From positions 45,596,501-45,660,500 of the forward strand of contig NC_090989.1 in the NCBI RefSeq assembly GCF_041146395.1: a stretch of 64,000 nt of DNA, given 5' to 3'. Source of the DNA: Eulemur rufifrons (taxonomy: Eukaryota; Chordata; Mammalia; Primates; Lemuridae). Shown here one piece after another: positions 36,690 to 48,758 of the stretch. A program made the translations under genes and the position numbers. The notes under the pieces were generated by a model, which did not search any database, was not told the DNA's origin, and saw nothing but the letters and a program-made list of their open reading frames with translations. Numbering within the stretch: the first letter of the stretch is position 1; every line of letters starts with the position of its first letter.

Positions 36690-37055
36690 CACATTCTGCT
36701 GTACTTTTTTGGTTTTGTGCTTGATCTTCCCTCTCTGCATGTAGTATTCCCCACATAATCTACTGGATTAATTTATACTCTTCTAAGATTCAGATCAAGT
36801 ATTGGAGATTCAGATCATGTCTTCTCCTCTGGGAAGACATGCCGCAGCCAGCCTGCCCCAGGCTGCCCCATGCACCTCTTCCGGGCTCTCTCATACTCTG
36901 TGCACAGCCCTGTCATGGTGGTCTCCACTCTGTAATGGTCTCGGCTTAATTCATGTATCTATACACATCTCCATATATGTCTATGAGCTCTTCGTAAAAG
37001 GTGTTTATCTCTGTTCCTTCAGCACTTGGCACATAATAGAAATTTAATAAATGTA
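36690..37055 (+). repeat. LINE-2 3' end, sense
   Basis: 'cttctcctctgggaagacat', 'ctatgagctcttcgtaaaag' and 'cagcacttggcacataatag' followed by 'aatttaataaatg' are the L2 3' end. Confidence 0.75.
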
Positions 37056-37436
37056 AAAAGGAAGAAATAAAAAATAGGAATGGGGGAATAAAATGGGTGA
37101 TGGTGAATGAGAAGGCTCTAAATATGCTTTTCTCTATCCCATACATTGTGCGAAGAAGATACAATTTGCCTTAAGTTCATTCTTGAAGACTTCATATAAT
37201 AAGGGTATTTCCAGACATGGTGGAATCTTCTTTCCATCCTAAAATGTTCCTTCATTAAAATAAACATTTTAGAAAGAAGAAAAGTTCAAATAAAATTTAT
37301 AATACCCTGATTTCTCTAGAGCTTCATGAAATGATCAATAACTGATCCCAATCTTCCCTATGGTTTTCTGAGAGGACCAAGAACTGAGCTTCCATATCTC
37401 CCCTCCTTCTCCCATAGCATAAATATACATGCTCAT

Positions 37437-37437
37437 G

Positions 37438-37473
<36 letters not shown>

Positions 37474-37487
37474 TACACACACACACA
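37437..37487. repeat. Compound (TC)n(AC)n microsatellite
   Basis: About 13 TC units run directly into about 12 AC units, with one CATA interruption. Confidence 0.97.
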
Positions 37488-37624
37488 GTGTTACTGGGCT
37501 TTGATTCAACTCTAGAGCTAACCATGGGGCACAAGATGAACTCCCATTGGTGTACTAATACTATTATAAATTTTGACCTTGTATTACCAAATTGCACAAA
37601 GAATAGTTATTTGGTGGGTGGCTA

Positions 37625-37935
37625 TTGTCCTAGAACTGTTAGTACCCTGCTCAAAACTATTCAATGACGTTATGAAATATAGAACAAACCACCTTAGCTT
37701 GACAGTCATCTTTCAATCTGTGTCACCCCAACCCTTTTCATCTTCAACTCCCTCAAGTTTACAACAGGAATTTTCCCAATGGGCTATTATTCCCCCAAGC
37801 ATTCCTTTTCTTTTCTCTACCAAAAGTGTCCCCCACTCTCCTTTTCACTTGTCCAAGTAACCATAATTTCAAGGTCCTAGTAAAGCCTTCCTAAATATTG
37901 CAACCTGCATTGATTCTTCCTTATTCTCCACTGAC
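37625..37935 (+). repeat. Diverged LINE-2 fragment
   Basis: 'accctgctcaaaactattca', the run of C-rich phrases and 'ctagtaaagccttccta' fit the L2 3' half, more diverged than the copies at 22.5 and 43.8 kb. Confidence 0.5.
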
Positions 37936-37990
37936 AAGTGGTTAGTATGAATGTCAGTAACATGTTGCCTATATGCTGTGTTGAGTAAGT

Positions 37991-38208
37991 CAGGGCTGTG
38001 CAATAGAACTTTCGGCAATGATGGAAATCTTCTATATCTGGGCTGTCTAATATTAATATGATAGCCACCCATCACATATGGCTACTAAGTACTTTAAATG
38101 TGGCTAGTGCAACTGAGGTACTGAATTTTTAAAATTTTAGTTTAATCTCTTTAAATTTAAAATTAAATAGCCACATGTGGCTAGCCACTACTGTATCGGA
38201 CCACACAG
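37991..38208. mobile_element. hAT-Charlie non-autonomous DNA transposon (MER5/MER20 group)
   Basis: Starts CAGGGCTGTGCAATAGAACT and ends with the inverted counterpart CTGTATCGGACCACACAG. Inside are 'ccacatatggctactaagta' and 'tagccacatgtggctagcca'. The two terminal repeats and the roughly 218 bp length support a complete, non-coding element. Confidence 0.85.
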
Positions 38209-38820
38209 AATATTTAACTTCTTGTGCTCCATGGCTTGTATCTCCTGGTAAGAATATAAACTACTGAAAAATTGAATAAGATTTTTTGTATCCCCAGTGA
38301 ATTCTATGACCACAGTAATGTTCATTAAATGTTGTGATCAATGCATTGCTTGACTACTGGGTCTGCCTCTATTAAAGAGGTTCTCTCCCCTATATCTATA
38401 ATTTTAATAATATTGTACAAATGATATCTGCTTTATTTTTTCTTTATTTTAATGGCTTAAAATCCCTCGGAATGGCACCACATCACTACCTGGATGCTTT
38501 ATCACCATACAAACAAAATGAGATGAGGAATGATTTGAACTGAACCTCTGAAAGAGAAAGTTTCATTTTCATTATCATCTCATTTCTTTTCTCTTTGGGG
38601 GAAAAGCATGGTTTAAACACCTGCTGAGATATAGAATTGCTTCAATCTTCAACATGACCATTTCTACAGAGAACGACTATCCCTAGGTATCTGATACAAG
38701 TTCAGCTCACAGATTTTTGCTTTTCTTTCTCCCCGGAAACCTCAGTACCTTCTGAAGGACAGTAGTTCGTAATCATAGATTTTCCCAGAGCATTTTTGTC
38801 TCTATTTCTGTGTTCTCCAG
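38209..38820. other. Unassigned DNA ending in an acceptor-like tract
   Basis: No repeat is recognised. The last 30 bases form a T/C-rich tract ending in CAG at 38818-38820. Confidence 0.4.
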
Positions 38821-38877
38821 TGAACAACCTGAAGCACCATGAAGAAGGCTAAACCATCTACCAGCAGGTCAGGGGAG
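38821..38877 (+). other. Candidate small internal exon with an ATG in good context
   Basis: Upstream is a convincing acceptor (tctatttctgtgttctccag, AG at 38819-38820). Downstream are two possible donors, CAG|GTCAGG (GT at 38868) and GGGGAG|GTAGCA (GT at 38878). Between them lies GCACCATGAAG (ATG at 38839), a good Kozak match. The frame reads MKKAKPSTSRSGE and stays open to the second donor in phase 0. It could be a start-codon exon or a 5' UTR exon of the plus-strand gene that begins near 26 or 32.6 kb. I do not recognise the peptide, and chance is a real alternative. Confidence 0.27.
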
Positions 38878-39729
38878 GTAGCATGTCCTTGGAATTTGGC
38901 AATGATGTGCCCCTGGCACTTCCTGGCTTACTGACGGTCCTTCAGGAATCATCATGCCAACAGGCCAACCATGCAATAAAATCCTGTGCCTGGCAAAGCC
39001 AGGAGCAAAGTGATCAAACAGTCTGGCTGCAGATTAGATTCTGACTTATTAGTAAGCCTTCAGAAAATAAACCAGAGTGAATCTCTAACAGCAACAGTTT
39101 ACAGAGATGTTTAATGATTTCAGAGGTCGGTCACCCTGCATGCCTTCCTTCTGACTCAGCGAAGAGCAGGACGAGGGCAGAAGAGCCACTCAGGGAGCCA
39201 GGGCAATCAGCTGTATCTTTTCCATTCACAGCTAAATTTATCTGGAGTGACTGGAAAAACCTTCAATGAAACCTTTTTCTAAGATAATAAAATAAAAGAA
39301 TCTATCCTGCTATCATGAGCCAGACAACATCGAGAAATAATTATGGGTGCGTCTTTTCCCCTGCCTTGTAAAATGTTTACAAATTGTAGCATAAGCAAGC
39401 TCTAGAGTGAATGGTAAAGATAGCAATAACATTTCACTTGTAAATTTTTTATATTTAGCCATAAAAGAATCACCATGTGTTGAAATCACATTTGAATACA
39501 TATAAATAAAATTCTCCTCTGCAGACATGAGCCAGTGACTGAAGAAAGAATTCATGACTCCTTTTCAACAGAGCAAGTACCCTGGAGATGCTTGGTGTCT
39601 TACATTTACGAAATAGAATTTATTGTCACCACATCAGCAAAAGAGTGTTAGTAAGGATCTTAACTTGGGAACTTTTAAACATGAAGATAATCTATAAATA
39701 GTGATGATAACAATTAACCTTTGGAAAGA
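38878..39729. other. Unassigned DNA
   Basis: No repeat or further exon is recognised. Confidence 0.4.
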
Positions 39730-39935
39730 AACTTACAGTTCACTACATTTATTTTATGTACATTTCTTCATTTGGATTAGGTTGGGATGGTTTTTATCTA
39801 CATTTTACACATGAGGCAGTGGAGGCTTAGAGAGATTAAGTAGACTGCTTGACATCATTAAATACTAAGCATTGGGGCTGGAATATAAACCTGGATCATC
39901 CCATCCCTGAAGTCCTCTTCTTTCTACCAATCCAG
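39730..39935 (-). repeat. MIR SINE, antisense
   Basis: 'cattttacacatgaggcagt', 'ggcttagagagattaagtag' and 'ctggaatataaacctggatc' follow the reversed MIR consensus. Confidence 0.75.
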
Positions 39936-40329
39936 GCTGAGCCTTAACACTGTCATATCCAGAAAAGGTTCTGAGCATCCTGGTAGCACAAAAGAGAAAC
40001 TGCAGCAGAAGAAAGCAGAATGATCTACAAGGAGTAATTAGGGAACCAGATTTAGTGATTGAGAATGCGCTTTTCAAGAAGAATAGAACCCAAACTCTCC
40101 TCAGTAATATAGTGGATAACATGTATTGAAAGTTTAGCCAGCAGGAATGGTTTTATAGATCGTATTCTGGATAATTTATGATTTTGAAGGACACCCAATT
40201 CATTTTAAACCTGTCTGTAATTTTTCAAAGAATATTTTTAAATCACTCTCTTATTTAATGTCGAAATGCATGTCATTTATGGGGGGAAAATAAATATCTT
40301 AAATTATCTAGGGGAAGCTGCTATACTGT

Positions 40330-40580
40330 CATGAATAAAAAGCACTGAATTTAGTACAAGAAGTCCTGGGATCAAGTCCCACTTCTACCACCTAACAATG
40401 CAGCCACCTGTGCAAGACAGTGAGTCTTGAAAACTCTTTGTTTCCTTTGCTCTAAAATAAGTCCACCTTCTTAGGATTGTTGTGAAGGCTTTAACTTATT
40501 ATCCTATTATCTCATTTATAAGATAACATATGAGAAAGTATCTGGTACTAGGAAGGTGCTCAGTAAAAGTTACTTAATCC
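40330..40580 (+). repeat. MIR SINE, sense
   Basis: 'tcctgggatcaagtcccact', 'gattgttgtgaaggctttaa' and 'aggtgctcagtaaaagttac' give a nearly full-length MIR. Confidence 0.8.
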
Positions 40581-40869
40581 TAAAGAAAACTGATTATTGA
40601 ATGCTTACTTAGGTGCCAGCATAGTGGGCATTTAGGAGAGCAGGAGCTTCAAGTGTTGCTTTCTACATATTGCAAATAAGGACATTAAGGATCCCTTTGC
40701 CTTGTAGCTCATTTAATGAACTCTGGACTATGACTCCAGGGTCCTGCTATGAGCTGGTCATGATGGTAGCGTGAGAAATTTGTGGGCTGATTTATGTTTC
40801 TGTTCTTTTTTTGGTTTGGTTTTTGTTTGAGGAACATTTTTTTGTTTGTTTTGTTCTTTGTTTGCACTA

Positions 40870-40949
40870 AATGGCATATATATGCACTAAATATACATAT
40901 ATATGCACTAGATGGCATTACACACACACACACACACACATATATATAT
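40870..40949. repeat. Imperfect (AT)-rich repeat and (CA)n(TA)n microsatellite
   Basis: The word 'tatatatgcacta' is repeated before a block of about 10 CA units and about 5 TA units. Confidence 0.9.
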
Positions 40950-42113
40950 GTATGTGCAGCTGTGGCATCATTAGGAAAAGGGTGGCTGTTCTGGATGTCT
41001 CATCTAAGATCTTAGATCAGCCCGTGGGCTTCTGGAGTTTTATGCTGCTATGCTCTGCAGCACTCACACTGAGGCTGCTGGCATCCCACCTGCATCCTGG
41101 TCCCTGCATTTTGATGCACCACTATCCCTTCTTAGGCCATGTGTATATTCCCTACAATGATAGCACATCAGAATTCTACCTTACATGAATTTCATTTTTC
41201 TGTCAGAAAGGTCCTAACCTTTTTACCCCTGTGTGTTACCAAGAAATCTTTCAGCCCAAGTTCCCTTAAGAAAATGGCTCTAAAAAGCCCAATGTAGAAG
41301 GAAAATTGTAAGTTATAGTGGAAGGCATTTTAGTTCATAATGGCAAAAGAAGAAGGACCATAGAGTTTTAAAAGACATTTTCCCTCAAATTCTATTACCC
41401 CAGTTTTGTTAGGTTAGGACTACACTCTCAACCTCACTTATTCATTCACTCAACGAATAGTTACTGGGACCTACTATGTGCTGAGCTCTGTGCTAGACAC
41501 CATCAGGGACTGTTTCTACTGCACCCATGGTTTGCAGTTGAAAGGCATAGAAACCAGTTTTAAAAAATCACTTGAGCACCTTGAGCACCTTGAGCACAAA
41601 TGCACAAGGAATATGAGAATCCCTTTTCTCCTTTTTCGTGAAGGGTAGGCCACTTTTTGTGCATTTCTCATGCTAGTCAAGTATAAAAGAAGAGAAAAAG
41701 AAACTATAAAAAGATAAGACTCTTAAAAGCAAAATGGCATTCATTGTGGAGACAAATTCAGCTTTAGGTAGTTCCTAAAGGAATCAATGAATCACAGCTG
41801 AGTGTAAATTTATTCACATATTTAGTAGCTTCTTTTAATAATTAAAGATACTATGTATTTTAAAGATATCATATCAAAACAAGCATATTTTGATCCTTAA
41901 ATATGTAAAATGTCAGCTACTCAGAAATTTTTAATTACTCAAAATGTGTGTATAAGCATGCACACATGTACATATGCATATAAATTCCATGAAATAGAAT
42001 TTCTGTTAATCTAGAAAACCTCATGTCTCTAACATGCAGTATAACAGATTATTAACTTTTTGGTTGTCAGCTTGACATGATGAAAGTGGTTACCTGGAAT
42101 CCCAAACCTTAGA
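40950..42113. other. Unassigned DNA
   Basis: Contains a fragment of the old 'cctactatgtgctgagctct' repeat near 41450-41510 and a three-unit tandem of CTTGAGCACC at 41570-41596. No gene is seen. Confidence 0.4.
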
Positions 42114-42129
42114 TTCATGCTTTCTTTTC

Positions 42130-42379
42130 TTCTTTTTTTTTTATTTCACCGTATTATTGGGGTACAAAAGTTTAGGTTACGTATATTGCCCTTGCTCCTC
42201 CCCGCCCCTAAATCAGAGCTCCAAGCATGTCCATCCCCTAGACGGTGCGCATCTCACTCATTATGTATGTATACACCCATCCCCTCCCCGCCTCCCATCT
42301 GCCCAACACCTGATTGTTATTCCTAAGTGTGCTCTTAGGTGATGATCAGTGAAACCAATCTGATGGTGAGTACATGTGG
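42130..42379 (-). mobile_element. LINE-1 (lemur-type) 3' end only, antisense, recent
   Basis: T-rich tail, then the lemur-type 3' UTR in reverse ('gacggtgcgcatctcactca' block), 5'-truncated after about 250 bp. It is flanked by a perfect 16 bp duplication, TTCATGCTTTCTTTTC, at 42114-42129 and 42380-42395. The undecayed duplication indicates a relatively recent insertion. Confidence 0.95.
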
Positions 42380-42395
42380 TTCATGCTTTCTTTTC

Positions 42396-43755
42396 ATCTA
42401 ATGCAACTGAGACCAGGGAAATTACTTCACTGGTCAGTGACTCAATTTATCTATCTATATAATGAGAAAAACAAAACTTGCCTCACAAGGGTCTGGTGGA
42501 CTTTGTTCCTATTTCATGACTTGAAAATGCTTGATATAAATCCCAATAATAGTCTGGTTTGAAGTTATGATTTTTTAAGCAAACACCCCTCAAGGAAAAG
42601 ATGCAAAGGAAGTCAGTCTTTCCCTGCTTTTCTTTCTCTATAATCTTTCTTTTCCAAAGAACACAACAAAGAAACAAAGAGCCAAACACACTGACTCACG
42701 TCTTTTCTTAATAGTGTTGTGGTCAATTTGCTCCTGCATAAAAAAGTAGTAGTGAAGCTTTGAACTCTGGGTTTTGGAAGGCCAAGAGTGGAAAAACGTC
42801 TTTAGCAGAAAGAACAGCACATTCCAAATCTGTCCAAATCTGTCCAGTGTTATGCGTTTGTGAGAAAAGCCTACGTGGGCATGCCATCCCCACGGAGGCC
42901 CTTTTCTGTCGTCAGAACCTTCTGAAAAAGAAATGGCTGAACTTTTTGCCTTTCAATGAAATCTAGAATTGTTTTTTCTGTGTTTTTTTTCCAGAGCTTA
43001 CTCATTCAAGTCTTAAGATGCTTTCTCAGCTTGACCTTGCTTTCAGGACAATTAGGAAAATGGTATCCTAGAAAACTAGATTTATCCTTCTTTGGAAGGA
43101 AAAATGTACGTGCTTCAGAAAGCTGAAGATGTACTGAAAGTCTTTGCTAAAACATTTTTGATTCTAAAATTGATTATTACGTCCAAAGGTTGATGAGATG
43201 TCATGCCGTTTGTTGTCTTAGATGTTGCTTTTTGTAAAGTCTGTAGCAATCATCATATGACTCTGCAGTGTACAAAGGGCTTTCATGTACATTAGTTAAC
43301 TCATCTGTTAGACCTAGTTTGTCCTGATTTCTTAATGTTTTATAGTTGTTTCTTGGGGTTTGTCTTAATTTTTAAAGACACTGACAGTCTGAAAAATAAT
43401 AGTGTTGGTACATTTCTAAATGGCTGGTGTCATAGTTTGGCTAACAAGACTGAGCAGCTGGCCTATCCTGTGGATCACCCAACTGAAGAATTTATCTCAG
43501 TACTAAAATCTCCTTTCTTCAAATGCTCTAAAGGACATCTCAAAAGTGACTTCACTCTTTTTTCCCTGGGAGGAAGAAACACTCTCAACTTACTGTTACC
43601 AAACACACATCTTAGATGCAGAGCCAGTCTGTCTCTTGCCCCTGCCCTCCTGACACAGTGGAACAGATACTTCTCTCCCTGGCTCTTCCCTCACCTCTTT
43701 CCTCAATGCTGCACATCCCACCCCTCCCGCCTTCTGGAGACTTCACTCTGAATTA
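42396..43755. other. Unassigned DNA
   Basis: A 138-codon open frame at 43335-43751 has no recognisable domain and its end runs toward an L2. A 68-codon frame at 42760-42966 includes a small tandem CCAAATCTGT. Neither has convincing exon signals. Confidence 0.35.
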
Positions 43756-44335
43756 TCCATCCAGCCACCACACAGAGCGTTCTTTCTCAGTACACACTCG
43801 ATAGTGACTCATCCCTGTTTAAAACCTCTCAGAGATACGTCACCACTCTCAACTACAGTCCAGGCTCCATCTCAGAATTGACAAGGCCTTCATCATCAGG
43901 GCCTGTCCACCTTCCCAGCCCCATTCCTTGCTGTGCCACCTGCTGTCACCAGCCCCATGCCACACTACAGTCACAACTCTCTTTGAAATTGCCAGACCTC
44001 TTGTCTTTTAGTGCTTTTATTCATGCTGTTTGGTTCCTTCTGCCCAGAACACTCTGCCTTCTCATCAGCTCCCAACTCCTCAAACATTCCCAGAGGCTTT
44101 CTTTGACCTTCTGGACCAAATTAAGTGACCCTGCAATGTGCTCTCACACTGCTGACATCCCACCATGGTATCTAATACTCTCACTGTTCCTGTTTAACTG
44201 TCTCCCCTGCTGGCCTATAAACCCCATTCTGGCCTGCGTTGAGTCTTTCTGATCAAGCACAGACCCCAGCACAGAGCGTGAAGCCAAATGCAGGTGTTCA
44301 GTATTGGTTAAGTGAAAGAACGAAGGAAGGATAAC
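43756..44335 (+). repeat. LINE-2 3' end, sense
   Basis: 'ctgtttaaaacctctcagag', 'aaggccttcatcatcagggc', 'ttcatgctgtttggttcctt', 'ctgcccagaacactctgcct' and 'cagaggctttctttgacctt' followed by the terminal 'gtgttcagtattggttaagt' form a classic L2 3' end of about 580 bp. The open frame at 43878-44252 lies within it and is not a gene. Confidence 0.92.
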
Positions 44336-44561
44336 AAATGATAATCAGAGAAGCACAGGTATCAGAGACAAAGTAGCAGATACAAAGGTTAACCAGGGGT
44401 CTAGGAAAAGTGAGTGGCCAAGAGTCTGGTCAAAGAAATCAAAAATCAAGAAATCTTTAGCAACGAACAGCACCAGGCAGGAGAAAAAGGTCTAAGACAG
44501 TCCCTTGGCAATAATGGTAATTATAACACTCAGCCACTGTCTCTCATTCTCATCCTGGGCA

Positions 44562-44715
44562 AAGTTTCCCAGAGTGCCTTAAAATGTGGTCCAAGGACTA
44601 CCTGCATCACGATTCCTTATCCCCAACTAGCCCTACTGAATCAGAATCTCCTGGGTCGGGGCCAGAAATCTGCATTTTTAAACCAGTGTTCCAGGTGATT
44701 CTTATCATCTTAAGG
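44562..44715. mobile_element. hAT-Charlie non-autonomous DNA transposon (MER5/MER20 group), truncated
   Basis: 'aaaatgtggtccaaggacta', 'ctgcatcacgattcc', 'ctactgaatcagaatctcct' and 'ccagaaatctgcattttta' followed by 'ccaggtgattcttatcat' match the well-known Charlie-derived short element. The terminal repeats are degraded. Confidence 0.8.
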
Positions 44716-46797
44716 TCCTAAGGCTAGAACATAAAAGCTGGTTGGGTAGGTAAAGCAAGAGCAGGAAGCAAACACCTGATGGTGGTTAGCTCAGCACCAC
44801 AAGCTCCCGGTTGCTCCACATGTAGTGCATGACTCATGAATAAGGGCACCCTTGCCCTGGTTCCTCTATGGTAAACTAATGCATAGCCTGCTCCCTGTTG
44901 GCCCTTAGAAGTTTCAACAAGGGTCATGTGGAAGTGGGGGAGAGAGTGTTTTCATGGCACTGTAGTTGCAACCCCCAATTAAATTCTCACTGCTGCCTCC
45001 CTTTTCCTGTTTGGGGCATGGCCCAGTAGAATCCGTCTGTGCATTCTTTCTGGGCAGATGATTATTTAACCAACATTCAATAAAACAATATTCCCTTGTC
45101 CAGAACCTAATAATATTATTAGTACCTATAAGTGCTAATATTAAAAATAGATGTTAATTCATGGTAAGCGATTACTCTTCTGGGGAAAACAAAATGCTTT
45201 CTTTAGCCCCACTGAGTCTGTACTATTAAAACCTTTTCCAAATTTTACATTATTGTCAAAGAAAAATAATTAAATGTGGCTGACTGACAAAAGCATCTAG
45301 AAAGTTCTATGTGAGGAAAAAAGGTTCACCTCACACCAACATTTCCTGTTTTGAGCTTGTGTTCCGAACAGTGTCATTTTTTCCTCTGGGTTTTACATAT
45401 ATTTTTGTTGTTTATGGTCATGCCCATAATCTGTCATGCTCACAATGAATCCAGAATAAACACTCAATTTCTGTTGCTCTTTTATTATTTGTAGCTTACG
45501 ATTACCCTTCACTTTCCTCCCAAGACTTTGTTCTATCACTGGCAGTTTGACGTCAGTGTGCTACACCTTAAGTTCCCAATAAACTGGAACGTATGTGACG
45601 TGGGCAAAGAAAACAATACATCCTGACATTCCCGAAGTAGTTTGAATCAAATGTTTTAAGTGTAATTGAAAACATATTTTTACAAGCAAACAGAGCCAAT
45701 AAACCAGAAAAGCCGTATGGAAGCACCAGGTCCAAATTCTCTGGTTTTTAATAAACTGCAATAGATGAATTTAAGAACAGTAAGACATTTATGTGCCAAC
45801 TGGAATCACTTAGGACAAGTGAGCATGGTGCATCACAAGCACTCTGTACAGAAAATTCTAGCAGGGAAAGAAGAGGAAATACCTCAGTTCTCTAATGTCA
45901 GTGTGGAGACCGCGCATGCCTTTCCACAGGTGATGTGATTAAACGGGGAAAACATGTCATTTTCTCCTTCTGGCATCACGATCTAAAAGCATAATTATCT
46001 TTCTATAATTCCATACTAATTCTATAATTTCCATAATTATCTTTCTATAATTTTTTAAAATATAACCACAAAGGAAATATCCTCCTAGGTAAGGTTCTTC
46101 TTTTCAATCGCAGTGATATAACTTCCACCAAATCAGTGGGACATCATCTCCTACCATCGCTGTGACATCCATTCAATCAGCCAAGCCTTTCCAGCCCCTG
46201 AAGCTAAAAGTCTAGGGTGACACAGTGGGTCTGTGAGGTTGAATCCTTGGCATACACTGAGTCATTCTGGCACACTGGTTTTTCCTACAATTTCTCTAGC
46301 TATGAATTGGAGTGGATTTATTTACTCAATTTATAAAGTGGCACCATTCATTAAAGTAAATCGCTTGAGGTAAAAAAAAACTAATTAGAGAGCTTTTAGG
46401 AAAAATAAAGTTAAAGCTTTTACTCTAGGGCTGGAAGCAGAACCCATTTCTGAGTTATACTTTTTACTTTATTTACATGTTAAATTCCAGGGAATATAAT
46501 TTGACCCCAATTTGTTTAATAGCTAACTATGATGTAACAGGCTTTTACTGTTTGTAGAACAAAGTGGCATGTGTAAAATTATTTTTTAAATGTCTATGTC
46601 AATTTTTAAAGTACATCTCTTATGCAGTACTGGCAAGGAAATGAAGAAGGGGGAATTGTCATACCCTGTTGGTAAGACTCTAAATTGGTACAATTTTTGG
46701 AGGGCAAACTAGTAACTCCACCTTAAGAATCTGTCCTACTCGAGTGTAGGATAGCTTTGTAAAGATTTACTTGTATGTATGTCTTAGGATATAAAAA
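44716..46797. other. Unassigned DNA with a small local duplication
   Basis: The word 'cataattatctttctataat' appears twice, near 45990 and 46032, a local tandem-type duplication. No gene or named repeat is seen over 2 kb. Confidence 0.4.
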
Positions 46798-47815
46798 TAA
46801 TGATGGTCATCAAAGGACACAATCAACAGAGCGAAAAGGTAGCAGTGGGAGGAAATTCTTACAAATCATATAAGGAGTTAATACCCAGAGTATATAAAGG
46901 ACTCCTACAACTTAACAACGACAAAAATTAAACAACCCAATTCAAAAATGGACAAAGGATTTAAATAGACATTTCTCCAAAGAAGACATACAAATGGCCA
47001 ACAAGCATATGAAAAGATACTCAACATCACTAATCATTAGGGAAATGTAAATCAAAACCACAATAGATACCATCTCACATCCATTAGGATGGCTGACATA
47101 AAAAAAAAAAAAAACCAAAAAATAACAAGTGTTAGCAAAAATATGGAGAAATGACCCCTGTGCACTGTTGGTAGGAATGACAGGTGTGAGCCACCATGCC
47201 CAACCAGGAATGTAAAACGGTGCAGCCACTATGAAAACCAGTATGGCAGTTCCTAAAAAAATTAAAAATAGAATTACCATATGACTCAGCAATGGCAATT
47301 CCATTTCTGGTTGTAAATTCGAAAGAATTAAAAGCAGGGTCTCAATGAGATATTTGTACATCCATGCTCATGGCAGGATTATTCACAATAGCCAAAAGGT
47401 AGAAGCAACCCAAGCGTCCATTGAGGGATGAGTAAACAAAATGTGCTGTTTAATACATACAGTTAAATATTATTCAGCCTTAAAAAGGAAGGAAATTCTG
47501 GCATACGCTACAACATGCATGAACCTTGCAGACATTATGCTAAGTAAAATAAGCCAGTCACAAAAAGACAAATACTGCATGATTCCACTTGTATAAAATA
47601 CCTAGAGTAGTCAAATTCATAGAGACAGAAAGTAGAATGGTAGTTGCCAGGGTCTGGGGGAGGGAGAGGAGAGAATGGGGAGTTATTGTTAAATGGGTAT
47701 AGAGTTTTAGTTTTACAAGATGAAGAGTTCTGGAGCTTGGTTGCATGATCATGTGAATGTATTTATCACTACTGAATTGTACATTTTAACATGGTTAAGG
47801 TGGTAAGATTTTTTA
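46798..47815 (+). mobile_element. Old LINE-1 (L1M-type), sense, 5'-truncated
   Basis: Covers the ORF2 C-terminal region ('ggacaaaggatttaaataga', 'aatggccaacaagcatatga', 'gggaaatgtaaatcaaaacc') through 'gattccacttgtataaaata' and a diverged 3' UTR. It is the same age class as the L1 at 5425. It carries a 26 bp foreign insertion at 47180-47205. Confidence 0.88.
47180..47205 (-). mobile_element. 26 bp Alu 5'-end fragment inserted in L1
   Basis: The 26 bases are the reverse complement of the first bases of Alu (reading acaggtgtgagccaccatgc, then ccaacc). They are flanked on both sides by AGGAATG (47173-47179 and 47206-47212). Without the insert and one AGGAATG copy the L1 reads straight through ('ttggtaggaatgtaaaacgg'), as expected for ORF2. 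There is no T-run or Alu body. Confidence 0.85.
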
Positions 47816-47839
47816 TATTTATATATTTTATTAATTCAG

Positions 47840-48110
47840 CAATATATATTTTTCATTAATTCTTTTCCATCTAATAGAATTTTCTTAGAACAATCTTAAG
47901 TTCACAGCAAAATTGAGAGGAAGATACAGAGAGTCCCCAAGCCCCACACTTGCATAACCTCTCCCATTATCAACATCCCCCACGAGAGTGATACATTTGT
48001 TACATGTGATAAACCTACACTGACACATCATTATCACCCAGAGTTCATAGTTTACATTAGTGTTCCATCTTGGTAAGTTTTACGTTATATGTATTTTACC
48101 ACTTTTTCTA
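47840..48110. repeat. L1M 3'-region-type fragment
   Basis: 'ttcacagcaaaattgagagg', 'ctcccattatcaacatcccc' and 'cacatcattatcacccagag' belong to a sequence common in old mammalian L1 3' regions. The orientation relative to L1 is not certain. Confidence 0.55.
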
Positions 48111-48323
48111 AAAAAAGAATAATGGAGTTAATGACAGTAATAGTGAAAAGATGAGAAAACACACAAGTCCTTCAAACGAGAAATAGCTATTGTATAGAAT
48201 CCCATGCAACCACTGAAACGATGCTGTATATACACATGTATTAACTTAGAAGGACGTACTATCTATATTTTGACTTGAAAAGTAACTTTCAGAACAACAT
48301 GCTAATAAAAACTATATTCCTTT

Positions 48324-48758
48324 GCTAGGGCTGATGTAACAAAATACCACAAACTAGATGACTTAGAACACTTCTGGAGGCTAGACTACAAGGACCAAAG
48401 CGTCAGAAGAGTTCATTTCTTTGGAGGGCTAAAAGGAAGTATCTTCTCCATGCTTCTCTATTAGCTTCTGAGGATTTGCTGGCAATCTTTGCTTGGCTTG
48501 GAGATAATGCATTACCCCAATCTCTGCCTTCATCTTCACATGATGTTCTCCCTGTGTGCATATTTGTCCCTGTCCCCAGATTTCCCCTTTTTATAAGGAC
48601 ACCAATCTTATTGAAGTAAGGGCCCACCCTCCTCCCATATGACCTCATCTTAACTAATTACATCTGCAACAACCTTATTTCCACATAGGGTCACATGCTA
48701 AGTTACAGGGTTAGAACTTCAACATATAAGTTTGGGGGACAAAATTCAACCCATAAAA
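48324..48758 (-). mobile_element. MaLR LTR (MLT1/MST-like), antisense
   Basis: 'gctagggctgatgtaacaaa', 'ataccacaaactagatgact', 'cttctggaggctagactaca', 'gacaccaatcttattgaagt' and 'gggggacaaaattcaaccca' give a nearly full reversed LTR of about 435 bp. No internal retroviral sequence is seen. Confidence 0.9.

Noticed and set aside
43335..43751. 138-codon frame as an exon
   Set aside because: No recognisable domain, no convincing acceptor/donor pair, and its 3' end abuts an L2 relic.
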